Origin: an uncultured Eubacteriales bacterium
Lineage (GTDB): Bacteria; Bacillota; Clostridia; Oscillospirales; Acutalibacteraceae
Assembly: GCA_900540085.1 (NCBI GenBank)
Contig: UQEU01000004.1
Span: 62,001-126,000 of the forward strand
Reading direction: 5' to 3'
Length of the DNA: 64,000 nucleotides
In this document: in pieces, positions 15,868-24,565 of the stretch
How positions within the stretch are numbered: the first letter of the stretch is position 1
Layout: every line of letters starts with the position of its first letter
The notes under the pieces: generated by a model
Told to the model about the DNA's origin: nothing
What the model saw: only the letters and a program-made list of their open reading frames with translations
Database searches by the model: none
Translations under genes and position numbers: made by a program

Positions 15868-16798
15868 ATTTACAGACGGTTTGGTAAAAGAAATCTGTCA
15901 AATAGACTTTTTTGAAATAACAAGAACGCTTTTTGTTGCCTGCGACAGCATTTATATAAAATTTGCAAGCGAAAACTTTTTACCCGAAGCAGAAACAATA
16001 GAAATAATTTTTAATTACAAAACCGTTTTTAAAGGTTACATAGACAAACAAACCTGTCAAAAAGACGAAAACGGACTAATCTGCACCGTTTATGCAAGAA
16101 GTATGGCAGCAATTCTTGTTGACAATGAAGTTGAACCGCAAATTCTCTACTGCCCGTCATCACATTCGCTTTTTAAATTTACGGCAGAAAAATTTGCATT
16201 CAAAAACTGCCTTCCCGAATTATATACAAACAAAAGTTTTGAATTGAAAAAGGGAATGTCTTATTATTCTGCCATTCACGACTTTGTGTGCCTTTGCGGA
16301 AAACAGGGAATACTGATTGACAACGACAAAAACATAATGCTTGCCGAAAGCAAAAATGAAAAAGAGCTTGACAATTCGGAAATTTTAAGCATAAAAACGA
16401 TTGTCAACAGAGCAGTTCCCATAACACAAGTTGACTACAAATCCGAAAACTCAACAGAATACAACAACCACTTTAAAAGTTTGAGCGTAGAAAAAAGCAA
16501 TATCTGCCGAACGAGAAAAATGAGTTTGTCAAATATGCCTGAATGGCAGAAAACAGAGAAAGCAAAGCAGACAATAAAAAAATCTTTGATGCAATATAAA
16601 GAAACGGAAATAGTTTTACAAAACAGTATAAATAAATTTGAATTATTTGACAAAATACAACTGAAAACCGACGATATTTCCAACGATGAAATATACATTG
16701 TAAAAGAAATACGCACAACTTTTTCCGAAAAAGGCACATTTGTAACTCTTTTACTCTACAAAGAAACAGAAATGGAGGCAATCAACTATGTGGATTAG
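15851..16798 (+). CDS. Phage tail hub protein (XkdQ-like)
   Basis: 315 residues. Comparable to the XkdQ/gpD hub that links tail tube and baseplate. Visible parts: LFVACDSIYIKFASENFLP, VFKGYIDKQTCQKDENGL with VYARSMAAILVDNE, the GMSYYSAIHDFVCLCGKQG block, and a C-terminal beta segment IYIVKEIRTTFSEKGTFVTL. The ATG at 15851 overlaps the LysM gene end by 17 bases; the frame is open upstream but has no ribosome site. A continuous coupled series runs on into the spike gene. Confidence 0.75.
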   Translation: MKALFKFTDGLVKEICQIDFFEITRTLFVACDSIYIKFASENFLPEAETIEIIFNYKTVFKGYIDKQTCQKDENGLICTVYARSMAAILVDNEVEPQILYCPSSHSLFKFTAEKFAFKNCLPELYTNKSFELKKGMSYYSAIHDFVCLCGKQGILIDNDKNIMLAESKNEKELDNSEILSIKTIVNRAVPITQVDYKSENSTEYNNHFKSLSVEKSNICRTRKMSLSNMPEWQKTEKAKQTIKKSLMQYKETEIVLQNSINKFELFDKIQLKTDDISNDEIYIVKEIRTTFSEKGTFVTLLLYKETEMEAINYVD

Positions 16799-17156
16799 TG
16801 AAAAACTTGCAGTTTCCGACAAAAAAGCGACACCGAAAACAGCAAATACGGCAACAGTAACGGCTTCACAAAACGGCTTTTTTGAAGCATCGTGCGAATA
16901 CGGAATTCGCTCTGCCGACTTCTATTTCCCTTACGGAATTCGCTCCGTTGCACCGACAGGTTTTAAAGTTCTTTTTTTAAATTCTCAAGATGAAAAATGT
17001 ATCTGCGGATGCAAGTCCGACTGCTCTGATATTGAAAGCGGAGAAGTTGAGATATTTTCACAGGGCGGAGCAAAAATCGAGTTAAAAAATGACGGCAGCG
17101 TCATTATTAACGGACTTGTCATAAACTCGGAAGGAGTGATTGAAGACGGCGAATAA
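16788..17156 (+). CDS. Baseplate spike-like protein (gp45/XkdR-like)
   Basis: 122 residues. The ending GEVEIFSQGGAKIELKNDG then SVIINGLVIN is the beta-prism pattern of Mu gp45 and gpV-type spike tips. The N-terminal half carries an EYGIRSADFYFPYGIRSV repeat of unknown meaning and an OB-like beta region. It is shorter than usual XkdR or gpV proteins. A GGAGG-preceded ATG overlaps the hub gene by 11 bases. Confidence 0.65.
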   Translation: MWISEKLAVSDKKATPKTANTATVTASQNGFFEASCEYGIRSADFYFPYGIRSVAPTGFKVLFLNSQDEKCICGCKSDCSDIESGEVEIFSQGGAKIELKNDGSVIINGLVINSEGVIEDGE

Positions 17157-17469
17157 AATTGCAAACGGCGACTATATTTTTGAAAACGGAAAAATCGTAA
17201 CCGTCGGTCAAAAAGAACAACTTATACAAAACATTAAAACAGAACTTTGCTGCAAACTCGGAGAATTTTATCCCGACAAAAATTTCGGAAGCACCATAAA
17301 ATGTATTTTTCCGAACAGTTTTCAGGAAGAAAATGTAATATGTGCCGTAAAAAGTTGTTTGTCGAAATATAAAAACATATATGTTAAATCGGCGAAAATA
17401 AAAGGAAATGAAATTACGCTTGATTTAATCATCAACAGCGACAATGAAAGAGTGGTGATATGTTTATGA
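17140..17469 (+). CDS. Baseplate wedge protein (XkdS/gp25-like, DUF2634)
   Basis: 109 residues from a TTG start with AAGGAG upstream, inside the end of the spike gene. The pattern KEQLIQNIKTELCCKLGEFYPDKNFGSTI matches gp25/XkdS wedge subunits that bear a helix and a small beta sheet. The C terminus (ITLDLIINSDNERVVICL) is beta-rich. Its position before the J-like gene is canonical for contractile baseplates. Confidence 0.7.
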   Translation: MKTANKIANGDYIFENGKIVTVGQKEQLIQNIKTELCCKLGEFYPDKNFGSTIKCIFPNSFQEENVICAVKSCLSKYKNIYVKSAKIKGNEITLDLIINSDNERVVICL

Positions 17470-18548
17470 CAAACACATACGAAGACATTTTAAACAGAAT
17501 GAAGAAAACATTTTACAACGAAAGCGGAGAAAATCCCGACGAGTCGGGAGAAATTCTTGCAAGACTTAAAGCTGCCGCAACCGAGATATTTTCACTGTAC
17601 GCATACGGAGATTTCATTACAAAACAATCGTATCTCAAAACTGCGTCGGGAGAATATCTTGACAGAATAGGCGAAAGTTTTTGTTTGAAAAGAAAAGGCA
17701 AATGCCACGCCTTCGGCGAAGCAACATTTTCCTGTGCCGAAAACGAAGAAACTACGGTAACAATACCTAAAGGACTGATAATCTGTTCATCAGACGAGCC
17801 TTATATACAATATGAAACTCTGGAAAGTGCAAGCGTTTCGGCAGAACATCCGCAGGCAACCGTAAAAATCAAATCTGTTGAAGCAGGCTCAAAATATAAC
17901 CGTCGTGAGAACTTTACGGACACTATGATAAATCCGCCTGCAAAAATTGTATCGGTAACTAACCAAAGTAAAATTACAGGTGGTTTTGATGATGAAACCG
18001 ATGACAAATTCAGACAGAGAATTTCCGTATTTTATAACAGATATTTAAACGGATACAACAAGGCATCGATAGAAAAAGTCATAATGGATTATGATGAAGT
18101 GAGAGATTGCTTTGTAGCAAACCCCAACAAGAGCAACAACATATATGTATATATACGCCCTAACGAAAAAGACCTGACAAAAGAATTTACAGATAAAATA
18201 GAAAAATCTTTTGAATACTTTAAACTTCTAAACGCAAAACTTACAGTTGAACAAGCTTATTCCAATGATGTATTTGTTCGTATGACTGTCGGAAAAGACG
18301 CATATAAAAAGCGTGATGAAAAGGAACTCACAAAAGAAATCAAAGAAACAATTTTAAAAATCAACTCACAGACAAAAATGGGCGAATATCTGCGAGTATC
18401 TGAACTTGAAAATGAAATCAATAAAATTGACGGCGTATGTGAATGTTCGCTTGCCTGCCTTCGTTCAGAAGGCGACCTAATTATATGCGACCCTAATCAT
18501 TTCAGTGAAATGACTTTATATGAGGAGATTAAATACTATGATGTCTGA
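17460..18548 (+). CDS. Baseplate J-like wedge protein (XkdT/gp47-like)
   Basis: 362 residues. Matches the baseplate J family: YEDILNRMKKTF at the N terminus, GEYLDRIGESFCLKRK, the VTIPKGLIICSSDEPYIQYET beta region (only part quoted), TGGFDDETDDKFRQRI, and a C-terminal beta domain. J proteins form the wedge of contractile tails. The ATG at 17460 overlaps the wedge gene; a second ATG at 17466 is possible. Intact length is normal for the family. Confidence 0.8.
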   Translation: MFMTNTYEDILNRMKKTFYNESGENPDESGEILARLKAAATEIFSLYAYGDFITKQSYLKTASGEYLDRIGESFCLKRKGKCHAFGEATFSCAENEETTVTIPKGLIICSSDEPYIQYETLESASVSAEHPQATVKIKSVEAGSKYNRRENFTDTMINPPAKIVSVTNQSKITGGFDDETDDKFRQRISVFYNRYLNGYNKASIEKVIMDYDEVRDCFVANPNKSNNIYVYIRPNEKDLTKEFTDKIEKSFEYFKLLNAKLTVEQAYSNDVFVRMTVGKDAYKKRDEKELTKEIKETILKINSQTKMGEYLRVSELENEINKIDGVCECSLACLRSEGDLIICDPNHFSEMTLYEEIKYYDV

Positions 18549-19068
18549 TATTTCAACACGCCTTGAAAATCTTTCAAAGACTCTCGGGCTTAACGGTAAA
18601 ATCGCAAAGTCGGAAATGACTGCCATCGGAAACGAACTTGAAAGACTTTTATCATACTTTGAAGAAACTGAAAACGGAGTATTTCTCTCAACTGCCGACG
18701 GTGATTTTTTAAACGCCTTTCAAAGAGAAATAGAGCCTTTTAAAGATGAAGCCGACAATGAAAAAATGGCACGAAAAATGAATTTAACGACAAACATTTT
18801 CAATCTTCAGTTCTTTGAAGATAAATTAAAAAAACACAATATAAGTGCAGATTATCTTAAAGAAGAAATTAAACTTTCAGGTGTGAATGAAAAAAACATC
18901 TGTGAAAAAGCAGAAATATTGAACTTTATTATAAACTATTCCCCGATACATACGAAAATCACTCTTTCAAAAAGCGGTAAAAGTTGGGCTGTTTTTGACA
19001 GTTTAAAATACAGTTTCTCAATGTACGAAAATGCAGGACTTTCGTGGAATATGATTGAAACAATTTGA
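18538..19068 (+). CDS. Baseplate XkdU-like protein (DUF2313)
   Basis: 176 residues. XkdU-like proteins follow the J gene in PBSX baseplates and probably connect wedge to fibre. The N terminus is coiled (NELERLLSYFEETENGVFLS) and the middle has NIFNLQFFEDKLKKHNISA. The C-terminal half is less conserved. ATG 18538 has GAGGAG 10 bases upstream; the next codon is another ATG. It overlaps the J gene by 11 bases. The call depends mainly on position. Confidence 0.6.
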   Translation: MMSDISTRLENLSKTLGLNGKIAKSEMTAIGNELERLLSYFEETENGVFLSTADGDFLNAFQREIEPFKDEADNEKMARKMNLTTNIFNLQFFEDKLKKHNISADYLKEEIKLSGVNEKNICEKAEILNFIINYSPIHTKITLSKSGKSWAVFDSLKYSFSMYENAGLSWNMIETI

Positions 19069-19082
19069 AAAAAGGAGAAAAT

Positions 19083-19559
19083 ATGAGCAGTACAAACAAA
19101 ACATATTATATGGGACTGAATTCATGGGTGGGTGCGGATGTTCCGAAAATGGAAGATTTTAATGCTGACAACGAATTGCTTGACGCATTAATTTCAGAGC
19201 ATTTCAATGACGATGCCATCCATGTTACATTACAAGACAAGGAAAGATGGGACTCGCCCGTTGCTGTTATGACTTACTTCGGGACAGGAGAAGATGCGAG
19301 AGAATTGCAACTTGACTGTTCTTTTATTCCGTCTTTCATAATAATATTTCCAAGCGGTGCTCCGACAACACTGACTTTCTTTGACAGTCAGCACAAAAAG
19401 AACTTTTTTGCTTTCGGAACGCAGGGCGGTTCTTCGGCAGGTATATCAATGGAAGGGAAAACGGTTACGCTGAGAAATGAAGAAATGCCTAAAATCAGAA
19501 ATGAAGCAAGAGATATGAACTACTCCGGCACAAAATATGTATGCGTAATGTTTCGGTAA
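19083..19559 (+). CDS. Tail fibre/collar-like protein at the end of the phage-like operon
   Basis: 158 residues. It begins with a block around YYMGLNSWVGADVPKMEDFN, common at the N terminus of tail fibre and receptor-binding proteins of PBSX-like elements. The remainder is a compact beta-rich domain, SSAGISMEGKTVTLRNEE. It is much shorter than host-recognition fibres, and no lysin follows. AAAGGAG precedes the ATG. It is followed directly by a terminator, ending the operon. Confidence 0.6.
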   Translation: MSSTNKTYYMGLNSWVGADVPKMEDFNADNELLDALISEHFNDDAIHVTLQDKERWDSPVAVMTYFGTGEDARELQLDCSFIPSFIIIFPSGAPTTLTFFDSQHKKNFFAFGTQGGSSAGISMEGKTVTLRNEEMPKIRNEARDMNYSGTKYVCVMFR

Positions 19560-19578
19560 ATATAATTTAATAGCATAA

Positions 19579-19617
19579 AAAATGCTCCTGTGAGATTAAA
19601 ACTCACGGGAGCATTTT
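19579..19617. terminator. Bidirectional intrinsic terminator
   Basis: AAAATGCTCC and GGAGCATTTT, extended by TGTGAG and CTCACG, close a stem of about 16 pairs around ATTAAAA. It lies between the convergent phage-like operon and the spoIIQ-like gene and can serve both. Confidence 0.85.
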
Positions 19618-19650
19618 GATTTTTGATATATTATACTCGTACTCGTTTAC

Positions 19651-20346
19651 TTATTCTTTATTTTTACTCATAACTTCAAGTGGGTCAACAAACTTTGAAT
19701 TGAGTTTTGTTTCAAGATGAAAATGGCTTTCCTGTGCACTTTCGCAAGGAATTGTTCCGACAACTCCTATTGACTGACCTATTGAAACAGTGTCGCCTTT
19801 TTTGACATTTACATTTTCAAGTCCTTTATAGATTGCAACGAGTTTTCCGCCGTGGTCAATCTCAACGACATTGCCCCACATTCCGTCTTTTTTAACAGAC
19901 AAAACAATGCCGTCGTTTATAGCCTCAACCTTTGTTCCGTTTTTACATTCAAAATCGACTGCGGCATGAGAACGATAGTCCTCCATTGTTTCATCATACG
20001 CAAGTTCCTGTGAAAAGTTTTTCTGTACTTTCTCCCCGACAGGATACTTGTAAAAACTTTTATACGGAGTATTTGTTTTTCCCTGCGTCATTGAAACAGG
20101 TTCTTTTTTTGTCGTCGGCGTTTTTTGAGTAACGGTTGTCTGTTTTTCGGTTTCTTTTACCGTTACTGCGTTTTGCACCTGTTTGTCCTCTGCCTGAGTT
20201 TCTACTACCGTTGTAGATTTATTTACCGAATTTGACGGTTTTGCAGTAACAAAATATACAATCACGCCCAAAGCGATGATTGAAATGCAAACTATACTGT
20301 AAAAAAGCCGAGTGTTTTTATTTGTTTTTGAACTTTCTTTTTGCAT
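19651..20346 (-). CDS. SpoIIQ-like M23 peptidase, sporulation
   Basis: 231 residues. It has a short cytoplasmic N terminus, one membrane helix (about residues 16-37), a Thr/Val/Gln-rich linker, and a C-terminal LytM domain. SpoIIQ is made in the forespore and forms the channel with SpoIIIAH around the engulfed spore. Zinc ligands appear intact: HAAVDF (H...D) and HFHLE (HxH), as in clostridial SpoIIQ and unlike B. subtilis. ATG 20346 has GAGGTG upstream. It follows mfd in the same direction. Another M23 wall enzyme is possible; orthology is inferred. Confidence 0.65.
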   Translation of the reverse strand: MQKESSKTNKNTRLFYSIVCISIIALGVIVYFVTAKPSNSVNKSTTVVETQAEDKQVQNAVTVKETEKQTTVTQKTPTTKKEPVSMTQGKTNTPYKSFYKYPVGEKVQKNFSQELAYDETMEDYRSHAAVDFECKNGTKVEAINDGIVLSVKKDGMWGNVVEIDHGGKLVAIYKGLENVNVKKGDTVSIGQSIGVVGTIPCESAQESHFHLETKLNSKFVDPLEVMSKNKE

Positions 20347-20360
20347 AAATAACACCTCGG

Positions 20361-20392
20361 TTAAATTATTGACCGAAAAATGTTATTTATTC
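20361..20392 (-). promoter_or_regulatory. Possible sigma-F/G-like promoter before the spoIIQ-like gene
   Basis: Minus strand: GAATA (20392-20388), 13 bases, then GGTCAATAAT (20374-20365), which fits the GGnnAAnAnT core of SigF promoters. The spacer is one or two bases short of the usual 14-15. It lies between mfd and the spoIIQ-like gene. Confidence 0.35.
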
Positions 20393-20402
20393 GTTTTATT
20401 CA

Positions 20403-23400
20403 TTATTCATTTTTTAAAAATTCATCATTTAAAATTTTCAAAATAAATTGTATGAATTCCAAATCGTTTTCTCCCATAAGTTTAACGGAGATATACGGTT
20501 TTCTGCCCGCAGAAAGAAAAACTCTTCCCTGCATTTTACTGTTTAAAAACATATAGTATTCCGTTTTCAACTCATTGAAATAGAATAAAAGCATTGAATT
20601 CTTTTCAGAAATTTCATAAATTCCCAACCTGACTGCACTGTTTCTGACAAGTGAAACCTGAATAAGTCCCGTAACGCTTTTCGGCACTTTGCCAAACCTG
20701 TCGCACAGTTCGTTTGAAACATCGACTGCTTCCGACGGCGACTTGACATCGGCAATTTTCTTGTAAACGGCAAGTCTTTGTGAGGTCGAGCCGATATAAT
20801 CTTCGGGAATATGTGCCGTAACAGGCAAATCTATAAGACAGTCTGACTCTTCTTCCTTGACTTCTTCGCCCTTTTCTTTTCTTATTTCTTCCTCAAGAAT
20901 TCTTATATACATATCATAGCCGACGCTTTCCATATGCCCGTGCTGACTTGAACCTAAAACACTTCCTGCGCCTCTGATTTCCAAGTCTCGCATAGCGATA
21001 CTGAAACCTGCACCGAACTCTGTATAATTTCTTATTGCGTCAAGTCTTTTTGAAGCGATTTCCGAAACAGATTTTCCACGCTCAAAGGTAAGATACGCAA
21101 ACGCCTGACGACTGCTTCTCCCCACTCTTCCTCGAATTTGATGAAGTTGTGCAAGTCCCATTTTGTCAGCATTTTCAATGATAATCGTATTTACATTTGA
21201 AACATCTATACCCGTTTCAATGATTGTCGTACAAACAAGCACATCTGTTTCTCCGTTTAAAAGAGACGCCCAGACATCCGACAACTGTTCTTCCGTCATT
21301 TTTCCGTGTGCAATCGCAACATTTGCATCGGGAAGAGAAGACTTGATTTTTGAGGCAACCGACTCTATTGTACCTATATCATTGTGGAGATAATATGCCT
21401 GACCGCCACGCATCAATTCTTTTTCAATGGCTTCTATACATATATCAAAATCATACTCAACAACATAAGTTTGAACGGGAAATCTGTCGGACGGTGCTTC
21501 TTCGATAATACTCATATCACGAATACCGCTCATAGCCATATTTAGTGTTCTCGGAATAGGCGTAGCCGAAAGCGTAAGAGAATCAACACGGGGAAAACGC
21601 TCTTTTAATTTTTCTTTTTGTGCCACGCCGAAACGCTGTTCCTCGTCAATTATCAAAAGTCCCAAATCGGAAAATTCAACATCTTTTGATATAATTCTAT
21701 GCGTTCCTATAATTAAATCGACTTCTCCCGATTTAATTTTTGAAATGATTTCTTTTTGCTTTTTCGGTGTTACAAATCGAGAAAGCATTTCAATATTTAC
21801 GGCGAACGCTTCCATTCTTTTAACGGCAGTTTGATAATGCTGCATAGCCAAAACAGTTGTCGGGACAAGAATGGCACACTGTTTGCCCTCGCTGATACAT
21901 TTAAAAGCCGCACGCAAAGCAACTTCTGTTTTGCCAAAGCCCACATCTCCGCAAAGCAGACGGTCCATAGGAACAGATTTTTCCATATCGCCCTTAATTT
22001 CGTCTGTACAACGCAGTTGGTCGGAGGTTTCTTCATACGCAAAACGCATTTCAAAATCTCTTTGCAAATCGGAGTCTTCTGCAAAAGCATACCCTTTTGA
22101 CGCCATTCTTTTTGCGTAAAGTGCAGTAAGTTGTTTCGCCATATCTTTGACGGAAGCACGGACTTTTTGCTTTGCCTTTTGCCAATCTCCCGAGCCAAGT
22201 CTATTGATTTTCACTCTCGAATCTTCACGGGGACCGATATATTTCGACACAAGGTCAAGTTGTGTAACAGGTACATACAAGGCATCTCCGCCCGAATATG
22301 CAATTTTGATATAGTCTTTTTTTACCTTATCAATTTCAAGCGATTCTATTCCTTCAAAAACACCTATACCGTGAACATTGTGTACGATATAATCGCCTTT
22401 GGTAAGTTCGTCAAGCGATTGAAAAGCATTTTTTGAACTATGCTTTATTGACTTTTTCTTTTTTTCATTTCGTTTCGGATATGTTATTAAAATATGCTTT
22501 AAAGACGCATACTGAAAACCTGCTGTAAAGGTAACGGGGACAATGTTTACTGAATTTTTTACAAATTCATCAGGCATTTCATCAAAATAGTAAGCATTTG
22601 CTCCCATTTGATTGATGTCGTGAGCAAGTGCCTCGCCCGACCTTTTTGTACCCGAAGCAATTATTACGGTATATCCCATCCTGAGCATAGGATAAAACTC
22701 ACTCTTCAAATGAGCAAGTGTGCCGTTCCAAGCGTTTGAAGTCGTGCAGGCAAAATTTGCAAGATAATCTACGGGAGTATCAAAAGATGTACGCCTGAAA
22801 TTGTCAAGATATATTGCTTTTTTTGATTTATAAATGCCCGTCAAGTCATCAAAATCGAGCATAAAACGGTCAAGGCCTTTACACAAATTGCCCGAAACAA
22901 TCATGTTTTTGACAGTTTCATTCATCAACTTATTTTGATTTACAATTCTTTCTTTGACTTTTGACGAATCCACCGTGAAAAGCAATTCGTCCGTCATATA
23001 ATCAAAAATTCCGTTTGAATTGTACAAAATCGGCAAATACTTATCGTAACTTCCGAGTTTTCCTTTTTCTTCAAGTTCCTGAACATCTTTTTCAAGTGCA
23101 GGGCGTGAAGTGTGAACGGCTTTTCCTTTTATTGATGCAGAAAGTTCCTTGATTTTTTCAATCATTTTTTCGGCAGAGTCTATCAAAACTTCTGCTGCCG
23201 GAGTAATTTTTACTTCATTTATTTTTTCAGTTCTTCTCTGTGTTACCAAGTCGAACTCAAAAATATTTTCCACAAAGTCGTCCCAAAACTCTATTCTCAC
23301 GGGATTTTGGGCAGAACTCGGGAAAATATCCACTATTCCTCCCCTGACAGAATACTGACAAGTACCGTCAACACTGTCAAATCCGGCATATCCGCAGGCA

Positions 23401-23867
23401 TTCAGTTTTTTTACCAAATCGGATATATCTGTTTGAGAGCCTTTTTTTACGGAAAAAGACCTTTTTTCAAGCACTTTCGGAGGCACCGTCATCTGTGAGG
23501 CTGCACCTACGCTTGCTACTACGCAGGTAAAATCGCCGTCAAGAATTTTTCCGAGTATTCCCGTTCGTATCTGTTCCGTTTCTCGTGAAATTCCCTTTGC
23601 GTTTATAAACATAAACTCTCTTTGCGGATAGAAAAGGGCATTTTCTCCGAAACTCTGCAAGTCTTCCGTAAGTCTTATTGCCGTAGGTTCATCGGCAGTA
23701 ATAACAAACGCTTTTTTTGTTGTATCCGATGCAAGAGAATGAATTATATGAGCAGCATTTATAGGTGAAAGACCTATTGCCCCAAGCGGCTGTTTACAGG
23801 TATTAACAGCTTGCCTGAGGCCGGAATAATCACTGCTTTTTTCAAAAATTTTTGAAAAGCAAGACAT
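20403..23867 (-). CDS. mfd: Transcription-repair coupling factor Mfd
   Basis: 1154 residues, full length. Mfd removes RNA polymerase stalled at DNA lesions and recruits UvrA. Domains in order: UvrB-like N-terminal region, CarD-like polymerase-interaction domain near residues 480-560 (GDYIVHNVHGIGVFEGIESL), then the SF2 translocase with Walker A LLCGDVGFGKTEVALRA, DEEQRFGV, ATPIPRTL and RGRVGRS, and a C-terminal D7 domain. It lies 16 bases after pth in the standard pth-mfd arrangement of Firmicutes and precedes a sporulation gene. Confidence 0.97.
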   Translation of the reverse strand: MSCFSKIFEKSSDYSGLRQAVNTCKQPLGAIGLSPINAAHIIHSLASDTTKKAFVITADEPTAIRLTEDLQSFGENALFYPQREFMFINAKGISRETEQIRTGILGKILDGDFTCVVASVGAASQMTVPPKVLEKRSFSVKKGSQTDISDLVKKLNACGYAGFDSVDGTCQYSVRGGIVDIFPSSAQNPVRIEFWDDFVENIFEFDLVTQRRTEKINEVKITPAAEVLIDSAEKMIEKIKELSASIKGKAVHTSRPALEKDVQELEEKGKLGSYDKYLPILYNSNGIFDYMTDELLFTVDSSKVKERIVNQNKLMNETVKNMIVSGNLCKGLDRFMLDFDDLTGIYKSKKAIYLDNFRRTSFDTPVDYLANFACTTSNAWNGTLAHLKSEFYPMLRMGYTVIIASGTKRSGEALAHDINQMGANAYYFDEMPDEFVKNSVNIVPVTFTAGFQYASLKHILITYPKRNEKKKKSIKHSSKNAFQSLDELTKGDYIVHNVHGIGVFEGIESLEIDKVKKDYIKIAYSGGDALYVPVTQLDLVSKYIGPREDSRVKINRLGSGDWQKAKQKVRASVKDMAKQLTALYAKRMASKGYAFAEDSDLQRDFEMRFAYEETSDQLRCTDEIKGDMEKSVPMDRLLCGDVGFGKTEVALRAAFKCISEGKQCAILVPTTVLAMQHYQTAVKRMEAFAVNIEMLSRFVTPKKQKEIISKIKSGEVDLIIGTHRIISKDVEFSDLGLLIIDEEQRFGVAQKEKLKERFPRVDSLTLSATPIPRTLNMAMSGIRDMSIIEEAPSDRFPVQTYVVEYDFDICIEAIEKELMRGGQAYYLHNDIGTIESVASKIKSSLPDANVAIAHGKMTEEQLSDVWASLLNGETDVLVCTTIIETGIDVSNVNTIIIENADKMGLAQLHQIRGRVGRSSRQAFAYLTFERGKSVSEIASKRLDAIRNYTEFGAGFSIAMRDLEIRGAGSVLGSSQHGHMESVGYDMYIRILEEEIRKEKGEEVKEEESDCLIDLPVTAHIPEDYIGSTSQRLAVYKKIADVKSPSEAVDVSNELCDRFGKVPKSVTGLIQVSLVRNSAVRLGIYEISEKNSMLLFYFNELKTEYYMFLNSKMQGRVFLSAGRKPYISVKLMGENDLEFIQFILKILNDEFLKNE

Positions 23868-23883
23868 TTTACATTTTCCTTTT

Positions 23884-24474
23884 TTATGAATTGTACAGGT
23901 TCATTGCCCTGTCTGTTTGACCGCTTACAATAAGTTCGGCTGCGCTCACGGCGTTTTCAACAGACTTTTCAAGACTGTCTTTGTCTGCCTGAGAAAATTT
24001 TCCGAGTACCCACGCCGCCAAATCCATTCTTGCGTCGGGCTTTTTACCGACGCCGATTTTAATTCGGGGAAAGTTTTCGCTTCCTACAAGTTCTATAATG
24101 CTTTTAAGTCCGTTATGACCTCCTGCCGAGCCTTTTCTGCGTATTCTTACGCAACCCACATCAAGAGATATATCGTCTGAAAAAACTATGATATTTTCAG
24201 GCTTGATTTTATAAAAAGACGCTGCCTGAGAAACGGCTTCGCCCGAATTGTTCATATATGTTTGAGGCTTCATAATAATGCACTTCTTGCCCGACACTTC
24301 GGCAAGTTCAAAATATGCGTTAAACTTCAATTTTTTCAAACGGATATTATTCTTTTTACAAAGCAAATCTACTGCCTCAAACCCAATATTGTGACGGGTA
24401 TTTTCATACTGTATGCCCGGATTTCCCAAGCCTACTATCATATACTCCGCACTGTTTTTACTTTTAAAAAACAT
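23884..24474 (-). CDS. pth: Peptidyl-tRNA hydrolase Pth
   Basis: 196 residues. Pth releases tRNA from peptidyl-tRNA that drops off ribosomes. The motifs are complete: MIVGLGNPGIQYENTRHNIGF with the catalytic His, PQTYMNNSGEAV, VFSDDISLDVGCVRIR and GGHNGLKSI. ATG 24474 was chosen as it gives the short N terminus usual for Pth; in-frame codons upstream run through the terminator of the previous gene. It heads the pth-mfd-spoIIQ-like group. Confidence 0.92.
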   Translation of the reverse strand: MFFKSKNSAEYMIVGLGNPGIQYENTRHNIGFEAVDLLCKKNNIRLKKLKFNAYFELAEVSGKKCIIMKPQTYMNNSGEAVSQAASFYKIKPENIIVFSDDISLDVGCVRIRRKGSAGGHNGLKSIIELVGSENFPRIKIGVGKKPDARMDLAAWVLGKFSQADKDSLEKSVENAVSAAELIVSGQTDRAMNLYNS

Positions 24475-24494
24475 TTTTTCACAACCTAAAAAAG

Positions 24495-24525
24495 ACGGCG
24501 AAAAACACAATGTATATTTCGCCGT
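24495..24525 (-). terminator. Intrinsic terminator of the radical SAM gene
   Basis: On the minus strand ACGGCGAAA and TTTCGCCGT form a 9-bp stem around a 13-base loop, followed by CTTTTTT. It lies between the radical SAM stop and the pth start, so pth needs a promoter overlapping it or read-through. Confidence 0.75.
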
Positions 24526-24565
24526 TTATAATCATTATTTGACTTCAATATAAAACATATTGAAA

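Noticed and set aside
8957..19559. Complete prophage
   Set aside because: No integrase, repressor, replication, sheath, tube, tape measure or lysis genes, and no flanking direct repeats seen.
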